From Apibacter sp. B3706 (lineage in GTDB: Bacteria; Bacteroidota; Bacteroidia; Flavobacteriales; Weeksellaceae), in assembly GCF_011082725.1 (NCBI RefSeq), contig NZ_CP049715.1, positions 2,232,001-2,296,000 of the forward strand: 64,000 nucleotides of DNA, in the 5' to 3' direction. The notes below the pieces were generated by a model, which did no database searches, was not told where the DNA came from, and saw only the letters and a program-made list of their open reading frames with translations. A program made the position numbers and the translations under genes. Below, piece after piece: positions 54,757 to 62,945 of the stretch; within the stretch, counting starts at the first letter, position 1, and every line of letters begins with the position of its first letter.

Positions 54757-55170
54757 ATGTATCCAGAAGAAATGGTTGCGCCAATGAAAGCGCAATTAAC
54801 AAATAAAGGTTTTGAAGATTTAAACACATCAGAAAAAGTAGAAGAAGCATTAAAAAGACCCGGTACAACCTTATTAATAATTAATTCCGTTTGTGGATGT
54901 GCTGCCGGAGGAGCTCGTCCCGGAGTAATATTATCTGTAGAAGGCGAAGGAAAAAAACCGGATCATTTAACTACTTCATTTGCAGGATTTGATGTGGATG
55001 CAGTTAAAACCGCTAGAGAACATCTTGCCCCTTTTCCACCTTCATCTCCGTCCATAGCACTTTTTAAAGATGGAGAATTGGTTCATTTTCTAGAAAGACA
55101 TCATATTGAAGGTCATTCTCCTGAAATAATTGCTGAAAATTTAAAACAAGCATACGCTGAATTTTGCTAA
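54757..55170 (+). CDS. Bacilliredoxin, BrxA/BrxB (YphP/YqiW) family
   Basis: The 137-residue thioredoxin-like protein has the CGC active site (C46-G-C48, in INSVCGCAAGGARPG) and the N-terminal MYPEEMVAPMKAQL of the family. In Bacillus such proteins remove bacillithiol from oxidised proteins. Whether this organism uses bacillithiol cannot be told. A DUF59 iron-sulfur assembly gene follows after 1 base. Confidence 0.92.
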   Translation: MYPEEMVAPMKAQLTNKGFEDLNTSEKVEEALKRPGTTLLIINSVCGCAAGGARPGVILSVEGEGKKPDHLTTSFAGFDVDAVKTAREHLAPFPPSSPSIALFKDGELVHFLERHHIEGHSPEIIAENLKQAYAEFC

Positions 55171-55171
55171 C

Positions 55172-55498
55172 ATGTCTTTAAACGAAGAACAAATACAATC
55201 TCTGTCAGAAAAAATCGTTGAAAAATTAAAAACGGTTTACGATCCTGAAATTCCCGTGGATGTTTATGAACTAGGATTGATTTATGATATTCAGATTAGT
55301 ACAGAAGGAGACGTGGAAATATTGATGACCTTGACAACCCCTAATTGTCCCGTGGCAGAAACATTACCCATGGAAGTAGAAGAAAAAATCAGTGCTATAG
55401 ATGAAGTAAAAGAAGTAAATGTAAAAATTACTTTCGAACCAACTTGGGATAAAGATATGATGAGCGAAGAAGCTAAATTTAATTTAGGACTTTTATAG
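55172..55498 (+). CDS. DUF59/MIP18 family iron-sulfur assembly protein
   Basis: A 108-residue protein with the DUF59 motif YDPEIPVDVYELGLIYDIQI and TTPNCPVAETLP, whose cysteine is conserved in SufT/PaaD-like proteins. These help transfer or mature Fe-S clusters. It starts one base after the bacilliredoxin stop, so the two are co-expressed and share redox themes. Its exact class (SufT or PaaD-like) is uncertain. Confidence 0.88.
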   Translation: MSLNEEQIQSLSEKIVEKLKTVYDPEIPVDVYELGLIYDIQISTEGDVEILMTLTTPNCPVAETLPMEVEEKISAIDEVKEVNVKITFEPTWDKDMMSEEAKFNLGLL

Positions 55499-55548
55499 CA
55501 TCATAAGACAAAAGCTAAGTAACTAAACTCTAGTAAGTAAATGATAGT

Positions 55549-55586
55549 AAAGGACAGATCAAATTATATTAATCTGTCCTTTTTTC
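55549..55586 (+). terminator. Terminator after the DUF59 gene
   Basis: AAAGGACAGAT and ATCTGTCCTTTTTT pair around a loop of about 13 bases with a T-run. Confidence 0.85.
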
Positions 55587-55735
55587 CTAAATTTAAAAAG
55601 TAGTGGAATTGAATAAATTTAAGTGATAATAGAAAAGTGAAATTTGAGATTATGTTGAAATTGAAGCAAATGGTTAAAAAATTTATACAACTTTAACTCA
55701 ATAAATACTATCATCTCAATTCACCGGTAAATAAT

Positions 55736-55743
55736 TACATTTG
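55736..55743 (+). promoter_or_regulatory. Probable -7 box of rsmE
   Basis: TACATTTG matches TAnnTTTG, 20 bases upstream of the rsmE ATG. Confidence 0.5.
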
Positions 55744-55763
55744 TTAAATATAAGATTGATCTC

Positions 55764-56465
55764 ATGAGATTATTTATAGGAGAGATATATCCGAATGAAG
55801 TGCAACTAAGGGAAGAAGAAGAACACCATATAGTAAGAGTGTTGCGATTGAAAGAAGGAGATATGGTCTATGTGACCAATGGAAAAGGAGCATTAATAAA
55901 AGGACAATTACAAATAACAGGAAAGAAAGTTAAGGTTCAAATAATTGAAACTTTTCCCCATTCAAATAGTGGGCAAAATGGATTACATATTGCTATTGCT
56001 CCAACTAAAAATATAGACAGATTTGAGTTTTTTGTAGAAAAAGCAGTTGAATTAGGAGTATCTAAAATTACTCCACTTTTATGTACTAATTCAGAGAGAA
56101 AGGTTTTAAATACGGAAAAAATCAAGAAACAAATTGAAACCGCCTGTAAACAATCTTTGAGAATAAATTTTCCTGAACTCTATCCATTAACTCCTTTGAA
56201 GGATTTTATACAATCTTCGAAAACAAAATTATACCTTACCCATTGTTATAAAGAATATGAGAAGATCACTTTAAACGAAACGTTAAACAGAGAAAAAGAA
56301 ATAACCTTAATGGTTGGACCGGAAGGAGATTTTTCTAAAAAAGAAGTAGAAGAGCTTTATTCTTTAGGCTCTATAGGGGTTAGTTTAGGAGAGAATCGTT
56401 TGAGGACAGAAACTGCCGGAATTTTCATTGCTTCCAGTTATTATTTTTTTCACAACCAACCATAA
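55764..56465 (+). CDS. rsmE: 16S rRNA m3U1498 methyltransferase
   Basis: Methylates U1498 in 16S rRNA. The 233-residue SPOUT protein shows the N-terminal PUA-like HHIVRVLRLKEGDMVYV, and the knot region LMVGPEGDFSKKEVEEL with SLGENRLRTETAGI, both hallmarks. It has its own -7 box and stands alone. Confidence 0.96.
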   Translation: MRLFIGEIYPNEVQLREEEEHHIVRVLRLKEGDMVYVTNGKGALIKGQLQITGKKVKVQIIETFPHSNSGQNGLHIAIAPTKNIDRFEFFVEKAVELGVSKITPLLCTNSERKVLNTEKIKKQIETACKQSLRINFPELYPLTPLKDFIQSSKTKLYLTHCYKEYEKITLNETLNREKEITLMVGPEGDFSKKEVEELYSLGSIGVSLGENRLRTETAGIFIASSYYFFHNQP

Positions 56466-56555
56466 ACAGAATCATTAAAATTTATATGATCAATTTTTTA
56501 TTGACTATAATTTTAAATAAAATGTTATGACCTATAAAATTAAGTTTTAAGTCAA

Positions 56556-57800
56556 TTATTGTAAGTGAACCAAATAATCAACAATAATTTGAACCGAATC
56601 AGGTTTACTAAAGACATATTCGCGAGCTCTTTCACCCATTCTATATCTTTTATTTGTATCTGTAAGTAATTCAACGAGTACTTCATTAAATTCATTTTGA
56701 TTGTGAATTACTTTTGCTCCTCCATACTGGATTAATTCTACGGCCTCGATAAATTTATCATAAATGGGTCCGAATAAAACTGGAGAAGCAAAAACGGCCG
56801 GCTCCAATACGTTGTGTACCCCTTCTTTACCAAATGCACCTCCCACATAAGAAATATCGGCATAGGAATAAACTTTCGTCAATATACCAACCGTATCTAA
56901 AATTAATACTTGATAGTCTGCAGGATGGGTGTGACTTAATTCTGAAAATAATACCGTTTTAGGTAATAACTCCGCTTTTAATTTCTGAAAATATTCATGA
57001 TTCATATTATGTGGAGCTATAAGTATCTTACAATTCATAAAGAAAGAAGAATTAATAAAGTTTTTTAACAGCGTATCATCTTCTTTCCACGTACTTCCTG
57101 CAACAATTAAGGTATTGGTTCCTTTAAACAAAGACAACCAGCTTAAGTGGTTATTCTGTTTACTTAACATTTTAACTCTGTCAAAACGTGTATCCCCTGA
57201 AACCGTTACTTGTTGAATGCCGATGGAATTCAATAATTTTTTTGAATTTTCATCCTGTACAAAAAAATGAGTTACTTTCTTTAAAATCGATACAAACCAT
57301 TTTCCGTTAGGCTTAAAATATATCTGGTCTTGACGAAAAATACTTGAGATAAATAAAGTAGGTATTTTTTTTGCCGCAAGTGCTTGCAATATATGATACC
57401 AAAAATCATATTTTACAAAAATAGCATAGCTTGGATGTAAGAGTTCAATTAACTGATGGGCATTTGATGGAGTATCTAAGGGAATGTAAAATATAAGATC
57501 TGCTATACAATTATTTTTAACCACTTCATATCCGGAAGGAGAAAAAAAACTAAGAGCAAATTTATGTTTTGGAAATTTTTTCTTTAAAGCAGTTAACACA
57601 GGAAGTCCTTGTTCATATTCACCAAGAGATGATGCATGCATCCAAATCACTTGATCCGTTGGTGAAATTTTATTTTGTATTTCCGAGAAGACATGAGTCC
57701 TTCCTTGTACCCAAAGTCTTGCTTTAGGATGAAATAAAGAAGCAATCTTCATTCCTGCTCCCATAAGTTTAATGCCGAAAGAATATAAAAATGAATTCAA
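56556..57800 (-). CDS. waaA: 3-deoxy-D-manno-octulosonic acid (Kdo) transferase
   Basis: Transfers Kdo to lipid A on the cytoplasmic side of the inner membrane (GT30). The 414-residue protein has an N-terminal hydrophobic stretch, GRTHVFSEI and MHASSLGEYEQGLP, the acceptor-side glutamate region, and the C-terminal donor domain YVGGAFGKEGVHNVLEPAVFA split across about 315-335. It supports an LPS-bearing outer membrane. Confidence 0.94.
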   Translation of the reverse strand: MNSFLYSFGIKLMGAGMKIASLFHPKARLWVQGRTHVFSEIQNKISPTDQVIWMHASSLGEYEQGLPVLTALKKKFPKHKFALSFFSPSGYEVVKNNCIADLIFYIPLDTPSNAHQLIELLHPSYAIFVKYDFWYHILQALAAKKIPTLFISSIFRQDQIYFKPNGKWFVSILKKVTHFFVQDENSKKLLNSIGIQQVTVSGDTRFDRVKMLSKQNNHLSWLSLFKGTNTLIVAGSTWKEDDTLLKNFINSSFFMNCKILIAPHNMNHEYFQKLKAELLPKTVLFSELSHTHPADYQVLILDTVGILTKVYSYADISYVGGAFGKEGVHNVLEPAVFASPVLFGPIYDKFIEAVELIQYGGAKVIHNQNEFNEVLVELLTDTNKRYRMGERAREYVFSKPDSVQIIVDYLVHLQ

Positions 57801-57854
57801 AATTTATCTGTTACTGTTATTTAAAATTTAACTTTTTTCAAGACTCTAGTTTAA

Positions 57855-57887
57855 AAAGAATTGCCTTAATTCAATTAAGGCAATTTT
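57855..57887 (-). terminator. Terminator after proS
   Basis: ATTGCCTTAATT and AATTAAGGCAAT form a tight hairpin (57861-57885); on the minus strand it is followed by a T-rich run. It lies past the proS stop, between proS and waaA. Confidence 0.75.
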
Positions 57888-57963
57888 TATTCATATTTGA
57901 GTTGAAAAATAAATTAATATTTGGAAATAGTACAAATATCTTTTCGATAAAAAGTACTATTGA

Positions 57964-59436
57964 TTAGTAAGCTCTCGCAAATAAGACTCTTCTTTTGGAA
58001 GGATTCCCTGAATATATACATATTCCCTCTTCCTCTTTAGCATCTAAAGGGATGCAACGAATGGTTGCTTTCGTTTCAGCTTTTATTTTTTCTTCTACTT
58101 CTAACGAACCATCCCAATGAGCAGAAATAAATCCGCCTTTTTCGTCCAATACTTTTTTAAATTCCTCGTAAGAATTTACTTCGGTAATTAAAGAATCTCT
58201 GTGTGATTTCGCTTTATTGAAAATATTTTGTTGAATTTCTTTCAATAAATCTTGAATGTGTTCAGCTAAACCATCTACAGAATGTTGATGCTTTTCTAAA
58301 GTATCTCTTCGAGCTATTTCAACTTGTTTATTTTCAAGATCCTTAGGGCCAATGGTAACCCGAACCGGTATGCCTTTTAACTCATATTCATTAAATTTCC
58401 AACCCGGTTTATATTCAGTTCTATCATCAAATTTAACACTAATTCCCAACTTTTTAAGTTGAGAGATAAGTGTATCTGCTAATTCAGAAATTGCATTTAA
58501 TTGTTCGTCATTTCTATGAATAGGTACAATAACTACTTGGATTGGAGCTATATTGGGAGGAAGTACTAATCCATGGTCATCGGAATGAGACATGATTAAA
58601 GCTCCGATAAGACGGGTAGATACTCCCCAAGAGGTAGCCCAAACATATTCTTGTTTACCCTCTTTTGATTGATATTTCACATCAAATGCTTTGGCAAAAT
58701 TCTGACCTAAAAAATGAGAAGTTCCGGCTTGTAACGCTTTACCGTCTTGCATCATAGCTTCAATACAATAAGTTTCTTCAGCACCTGCAAATCTTTCCGC
58801 AGGAGATTTTACCCCTTGAATTACAGGAATACCCATAAAGTTTTCAACAAAATCGGTATAAACATTTAACATTCTTTCAGCTTCTTCAATAGCCTCTTCT
58901 TTGGATACATGGGCAGTGTGTCCTTCTTGCCATAAAAATTCAGCAGTTCTTAAAAACAATCGGGTTCTCATTTCCCAACGAACTACATTAGCCCATTGAT
59001 TAATTAAAATAGGTAAATCCCTATGAGATTTAATCCAGTTTTTATAAGTATTCCAAATTATGGTTTCAGAAGTTGGCCGAACAATCAATTCTTCCTCCAA
59101 TTTGGCATCCGGGTCAACAATCACTCCCTTTCCGTCAGGAGAATTTTTTAATCGATAATGAGTAACTACAGCACATTCTTTGGCAAAACCTTCCACATGA
59201 TCCGATTCTTTAGACAGATAAGATTTGGGAATAAACAAAGGAAAATAGGCATTTTCATGTCCGGTATCTTTAAACATCTGATCCAATTGTCGTTGCATTT
59301 TTTCCCAAATAGCATATCCATAAGGTTTTATAACCATACATCCTCTAACCCCGGAATTTTCAGCCATATCGGCTTTTATTACCAGTTCGTTATACCATTT
59401 ACTGTAATCTTCTTCTCTTGATGTAAGTGTTGCCAT
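57964..59436 (-). CDS. proS: Prolyl-tRNA synthetase, short (archaeal/eukaryotic-type) form
   Basis: Charges tRNA-Pro. The 490-residue class II synthetase has motif 2 ([25 protein letters not shown] over about 160-184), [14 protein letters not shown], motif 3 near [12 protein letters not shown] and the C-terminal anticodon-binding and zinc-like region ending VLFARAY. It lacks the editing (INS) domain of the long bacterial type, which is usual in Bacteroidota. Confidence 0.96.
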   Translation of the reverse strand: MATLTSREEDYSKWYNELVIKADMAENSGVRGCMVIKPYGYAIWEKMQRQLDQMFKDTGHENAYFPLFIPKSYLSKESDHVEGFAKECAVVTHYRLKNSPDGKGVIVDPDAKLEEELIVRPTSETIIWNTYKNWIKSHRDLPILINQWANVVRWEMRTRLFLRTAEFLWQEGHTAHVSKEEAIEEAERMLNVYTDFVENFMGIPVIQGVKSPAERFAGAEETYCIEAMMQDGKALQAGTSHFLGQNFAKAFDVKYQSKEGKQEYVWATSWGVSTRLIGALIMSHSDDHGLVLPPNIAPIQVVIVPIHRNDEQLNAISELADTLISQLKKLGISVKFDDRTEYKPGWKFNEYELKGIPVRVTIGPKDLENKQVEIARRDTLEKHQHSVDGLAEHIQDLLKEIQQNIFNKAKSHRDSLITEVNSYEEFKKVLDEKGGFISAHWDGSLEVEEKIKAETKATIRCIPLDAKEEEGICIYSGNPSKRRVLFARAY

Positions 59437-59611
59437 AATGCTTTTCTACTGTTTTTAAACTTTCTGTAATTATAACTGTCATAATTCTTAAGATACTTTG
59501 TCACATTACTATTGCAGCAAAATAGGTATTTCTTAATTGGTACGACTTTTGCGAATTTAAAATGATTCAAGAACAAAATTATAATAAATATATAAACTAC
59601 TAAAAAATATC

Positions 59612-60982
59612 ATGAAGAATATCAGTTGTAATTTAGGACGAGTTTTCATGAAAGTTGGTACTCTCTTATGGGTGTCGGTTTTTTTAACATCATGTTATGT
59701 CGGCCAATCTTCATATGCCGGTGAGGATAGTGTATATTATTCAAATAAGACTCGAAAAAATAATAAACAAAAGTCTTATGATTACGTATATGATGAGGGT
59801 ACAAGCTCATCCAATTCATATTCAGACAGTCAAGTAAGAATAGGTAAAAAATATATTGATCCAAATTCTAATGCCAGTGATTTATTATACGATGATGATT
59901 ATAACAAAAGTGATGCTTCTTCCAATACTGTTTATCGCTACAGTGATGAAATCAATCAATCTTATTCCAATAATAATAGCAGAGACGGTTGGGGAGATGA
60001 TGGCGGAACTGTAGTTAATAATTATTATTACGGAGGTTACAGTCCTTATTATTCCTATTATTGGGGCGCACCCTATTGGGGATGGAGAAGTTATTGGAGT
60101 CCCTATTATGGATGGAATTGGGGCGTTTCAGTAGGCTGGGGCTGGGGATGGTCCGGTTGGGGATGGGATTATCCTTCATATTGGGGTCCATCTTGGGGTT
60201 GGAATTATCCGGGTTATTGGAGGCCTCATCACCATTATTGGGATAATGGTTGGTGTTGTTCAAGATATTATGCTAATTACGGATCAAGATCTTCTTATTT
60301 GAATAGTTCAAGAGGAAACTCATATATTTCAAGATCTTACGGAACGTCTCGTTCAAGACAAATACAAGACATTCAAAGACAAAATAGTAGAAATACCATC
60401 ATTTCGGGAAGCCGAAGTAATGGGATAAGTAATTCAAGAATCAATAGAGGTTCTACATCTACTATTTCAAGAAACAATGAAAGTGGAAGAAACGGTTCAA
60501 TTATAGGCGGCTCAAGAGCTAATGCAGCAGTTGTTACTCCCGAAAATTCAAGAAATAATTCCGGAGCTGTAATTGGAGGCTCAAGAAATAATACGATAAC
60601 TAATTCAGAAGGCTCTAGATCCACCGGAGTAATTAGAGGTTCCCGAAATAGTATAGGTACATTGGAAGGATCAAGAAATCAAGTGGGGATTGGAAATTCC
60701 GGAAACGGAAGAGAATCATCCAATTCAGGAACTATAAGAGGGTCTAGAAACAGTACGGGAATTATAGGTGGATCCAGAAATTACGAATCAGGTTCTTCTA
60801 GAATATCTTCACCAAACTATCAAACACCAAGTTCAAGCAGTCGTGAAAGTTCTCGCGGATCTATAATTGGAGGAGGTAATCGAGGCTTTGGAGGAGGTTC
60901 CATAAGTAGTGGCAGCCGTGGCGGCTTTGGAGGAGGCTCCCTGGGAGGTGGTCGCGGAGGCGTTATAGGTGGTAGAAGATAA
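59612..60982 (+). CDS. Trp/Tyr/Gly-rich and Ser/Arg/Gly-repeat lipoprotein
   Basis: A 456-residue exported protein with a lipobox (FLTSC, Cys about 28 from the first start; a second ATG at codon 13 is possible). Mature part in three zones: a polar Ser/Asp/Tyr/Asn-rich zone (about 30-125), a zone packed with W, Y and G (about 130-215, GWGWGWSGWGWD-like), and a tail of about 220 residues built on repeated GGSR/GSRN units (IIGGSR, VIGGSRNN, VIRGSRN) ending GGFGGGSLGGGRGG. No catalytic motif is present. It starts 21 bases ahead of a FadL-like outer-membrane gene, so a shared envelope role is likely. Function is not known. Confidence 0.75.
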   Translation: MKNISCNLGRVFMKVGTLLWVSVFLTSCYVGQSSYAGEDSVYYSNKTRKNNKQKSYDYVYDEGTSSSNSYSDSQVRIGKKYIDPNSNASDLLYDDDYNKSDASSNTVYRYSDEINQSYSNNNSRDGWGDDGGTVVNNYYYGGYSPYYSYYWGAPYWGWRSYWSPYYGWNWGVSVGWGWGWSGWGWDYPSYWGPSWGWNYPGYWRPHHHYWDNGWCCSRYYANYGSRSSYLNSSRGNSYISRSYGTSRSRQIQDIQRQNSRNTIISGSRSNGISNSRINRGSTSTISRNNESGRNGSIIGGSRANAAVVTPENSRNNSGAVIGGSRNNTITNSEGSRSTGVIRGSRNSIGTLEGSRNQVGIGNSGNGRESSNSGTIRGSRNSTGIIGGSRNYESGSSRISSPNYQTPSSSSRESSRGSIIGGGNRGFGGGSISSGSRGGFGGGSLGGGRGGVIGGRR

Positions 60983-61003
60983 TATAATAATATAACTCAA
61001 ATT

Positions 61004-62437
61004 ATGAACAAGAAATTATTATACGGTTTTATCCTTTCATCCATGGTTTTGATAGGTAAATCACAAACCAATAGATTTTATCCCAATGATGTATCTGATG
61101 CTTTTAGTATTTTTGGTGATAATTCCAATAATACAACAGGTACTGCTAGATATATAGGTATGGGGGGATCTATGGGGGCTTTAGGAGGTGATCTTAGTGC
61201 CGTAGAAACAAACCCTGCCGGTCTAGGTATTTTTAGAAATTCTGTAGCGAATATTTCAATGAGTATCTTATCTAATAAAAATAAAGCTACTATGGGCAAC
61301 GGAGTAAATTCCAATACCGATACCAATTTTAATGTTCCCGGTGCCGGAGTTGCATTGGCTTTAGGTGATGAAGCAGACTTATTTAAAGTAAACGTTGGAG
61401 TAAACTTTTCTTATCAAAGAGTAGATAACGACGTAAACTTTTCCAGAAATACCAAATTAAATTATTTATATCCTAATAAAGATAATGTAGATCAACTTTA
61501 TGAAATGGTCAATTATGATCAGTATACCAATGGATATAAATCAAAAATGAAATTCAGTTTGGCAACCAATTACATGGATAGATTATATTTCGGTATTGGA
61601 TTAGATTGGCATTATTTAAATATTGATCGCAATTCTGAATATGGTCATAGAAACACAGTAGATGGGGAATATATGAAATTCAATGAGCAATTAACGCCTT
61701 ATAGTCAAGAAGCCAACGGTTTCGGATTAAATGTGGGGGTAATCGGTAAAATTACACCTGAGATTCGTTTAGGGGCTGCCTATCATTCTCCTATTTGGTG
61801 GTCTGATATGGATGATTACCGATGGATATATGGATACGATGATAAAGGACAATTCGTAGAAGATTATGTTTATTATGATCATTATAAAAATGTATCTCCC
61901 GGAAAATTGGTATTAAGTGGCGCTTTTGCTTCCAATATCGTCGATGATGATAATTCCTTGGCCTTTAATTTTGATTTTATTAATTACTTTAATAAAGACA
62001 TGGAATTTAAAGGAGATGTTGACTATAGGTTAAATAATAATTTTGTTAATGACTACGTAAGAAATTCACAAGAATACCGCGCAGGTATTGAGTACAGGTT
62101 TAGAGAACTTAAATTACGCGCCGGTTACGCTTATGCATCTTCTCCTGTAAAAAGTAATTCTATATCAGGAATATGGGATACAAACAGTGATCCTGTATTT
62201 GTGAAAAATTACTTAGCAGGTGAAAAAATAAATTGTCTTTTGGAGCCGGATATGATATGGTCAATTTTTGTGGACCTAGGATATCAGTATATTAAAACAG
62301 ATTATCGCACGACCCTTTCCGGTGACTTTTATACGGTAAGTGGATCCAATCTTGCAATAAGTTTAGATAAACCGTATTTAGGAAAAGTTAATAATATCCA
62401 AAATAATTTTGTATTAACTTTGGGTATGAGGTTTTAA
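61004..62437 (+). CDS. OmpP1/FadL-family outer-membrane porin-like protein
   Basis: A 477-residue protein with a signal peptide (to about 20) and the N-terminal family pattern GTARYIGMGGSMGALGGDLSAVETNPAGLGIF over about 46-77, then a beta-barrel body with alternating patterns and ending in an aromatic residue (LTLGMRF). FadL relatives import hydrophobic compounds such as fatty acids or aromatics across the outer membrane; the substrate here is unknown. It lies directly behind the repeat lipoprotein, probably in one transcript. Confidence 0.88.
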   Translation: MNKKLLYGFILSSMVLIGKSQTNRFYPNDVSDAFSIFGDNSNNTTGTARYIGMGGSMGALGGDLSAVETNPAGLGIFRNSVANISMSILSNKNKATMGNGVNSNTDTNFNVPGAGVALALGDEADLFKVNVGVNFSYQRVDNDVNFSRNTKLNYLYPNKDNVDQLYEMVNYDQYTNGYKSKMKFSLATNYMDRLYFGIGLDWHYLNIDRNSEYGHRNTVDGEYMKFNEQLTPYSQEANGFGLNVGVIGKITPEIRLGAAYHSPIWWSDMDDYRWIYGYDDKGQFVEDYVYYDHYKNVSPGKLVLSGAFASNIVDDDNSLAFNFDFINYFNKDMEFKGDVDYRLNNNFVNDYVRNSQEYRAGIEYRFRELKLRAGYAYASSPVKSNSISGIWDTNSDPVFVKNYLAGEKINCLLEPDMIWSIFVDLGYQYIKTDYRTTLSGDFYTVSGSNLAISLDKPYLGKVNNIQNNFVLTLGMRF

Positions 62438-62452
62438 AAATATATTCACAAT

Positions 62453-62485
62453 AAAAAATCCTAACTTTTGTTAGGATTTTTTTTT
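62453..62485. terminator. Terminator shared by the FadL-like gene and mscL
   Basis: AAAAATCCTAAC and GTTAGGATTTTT pair around TTTT, with A/T-tracts on both sides. The convergent mscL stop codon (62471-62473) lies inside the right arm, so hairpin and coding end overlap. Confidence 0.85.
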
Positions 62486-62875
62486 ATTTATTTTGAGTAA
62501 ATCTCTGATTTCAGTTAATAATTCTTCTTGAGAAGGTGGTTTAGGCGTGTTATCTTGTTCTTTTTTCTCTTCGTCTTTCTTATTAAGTCTATTGATCACT
62601 TTTATCATCATAAATAAACAAAAAGCAATAATTAAAAATGATAGACAAGTGGATAAAAAGTTACCATATTTAATAGCTGTTCCCGGAATGGTTAATTTAG
62701 CCAAATCGGTCAAATCAGCCATCTTTAATGCAGGAGTGAGAACAAGAGGGGTGATAATATCTTCAACTAAAGACGTGATAATCTGGTTAAATGCGCCCCC
62801 GATAATTACACCGACAGCCATGTCAACCACATTTCCCCTTAGGGCAAATTCTTTAAATTCTTTTATTAAACTCAT
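62471..62875 (-). CDS. mscL: Large-conductance mechanosensitive channel
   Basis: Emergency osmotic release valve. The 134-residue protein has the family N-terminus KEFKEFALRGNVVDMAVGVIIGGAFNQIITSLV over 5-37, the TM2 region (FLIIAFCLFMMIKVIN) and a cytoplasmic helix DEEKKEQ ending with EELLTEIRDLLK. Its stop codon lies inside a terminator stem. Confidence 0.97.
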   Translation of the reverse strand: MSLIKEFKEFALRGNVVDMAVGVIIGGAFNQIITSLVEDIITPLVLTPALKMADLTDLAKLTIPGTAIKYGNFLSTCLSFLIIAFCLFMMIKVINRLNKKDEEKKEQDNTPKPPSQEELLTEIRDLLKINKKKS

Positions 62876-62945
62876 AAATAATAATTTTAATTATAATTGC
62901 AAAAATAAATTAAATTTCAAATTAACATAATATATGCTGATTGGG

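Noticed and set aside
60015-60263. Minus-strand Asn/Pro/Ser-rich frame and other frames inside the repeat lipoprotein
   Set aside because: They mirror the TGG/GGA-rich codons of the real gene and have no independent signals.
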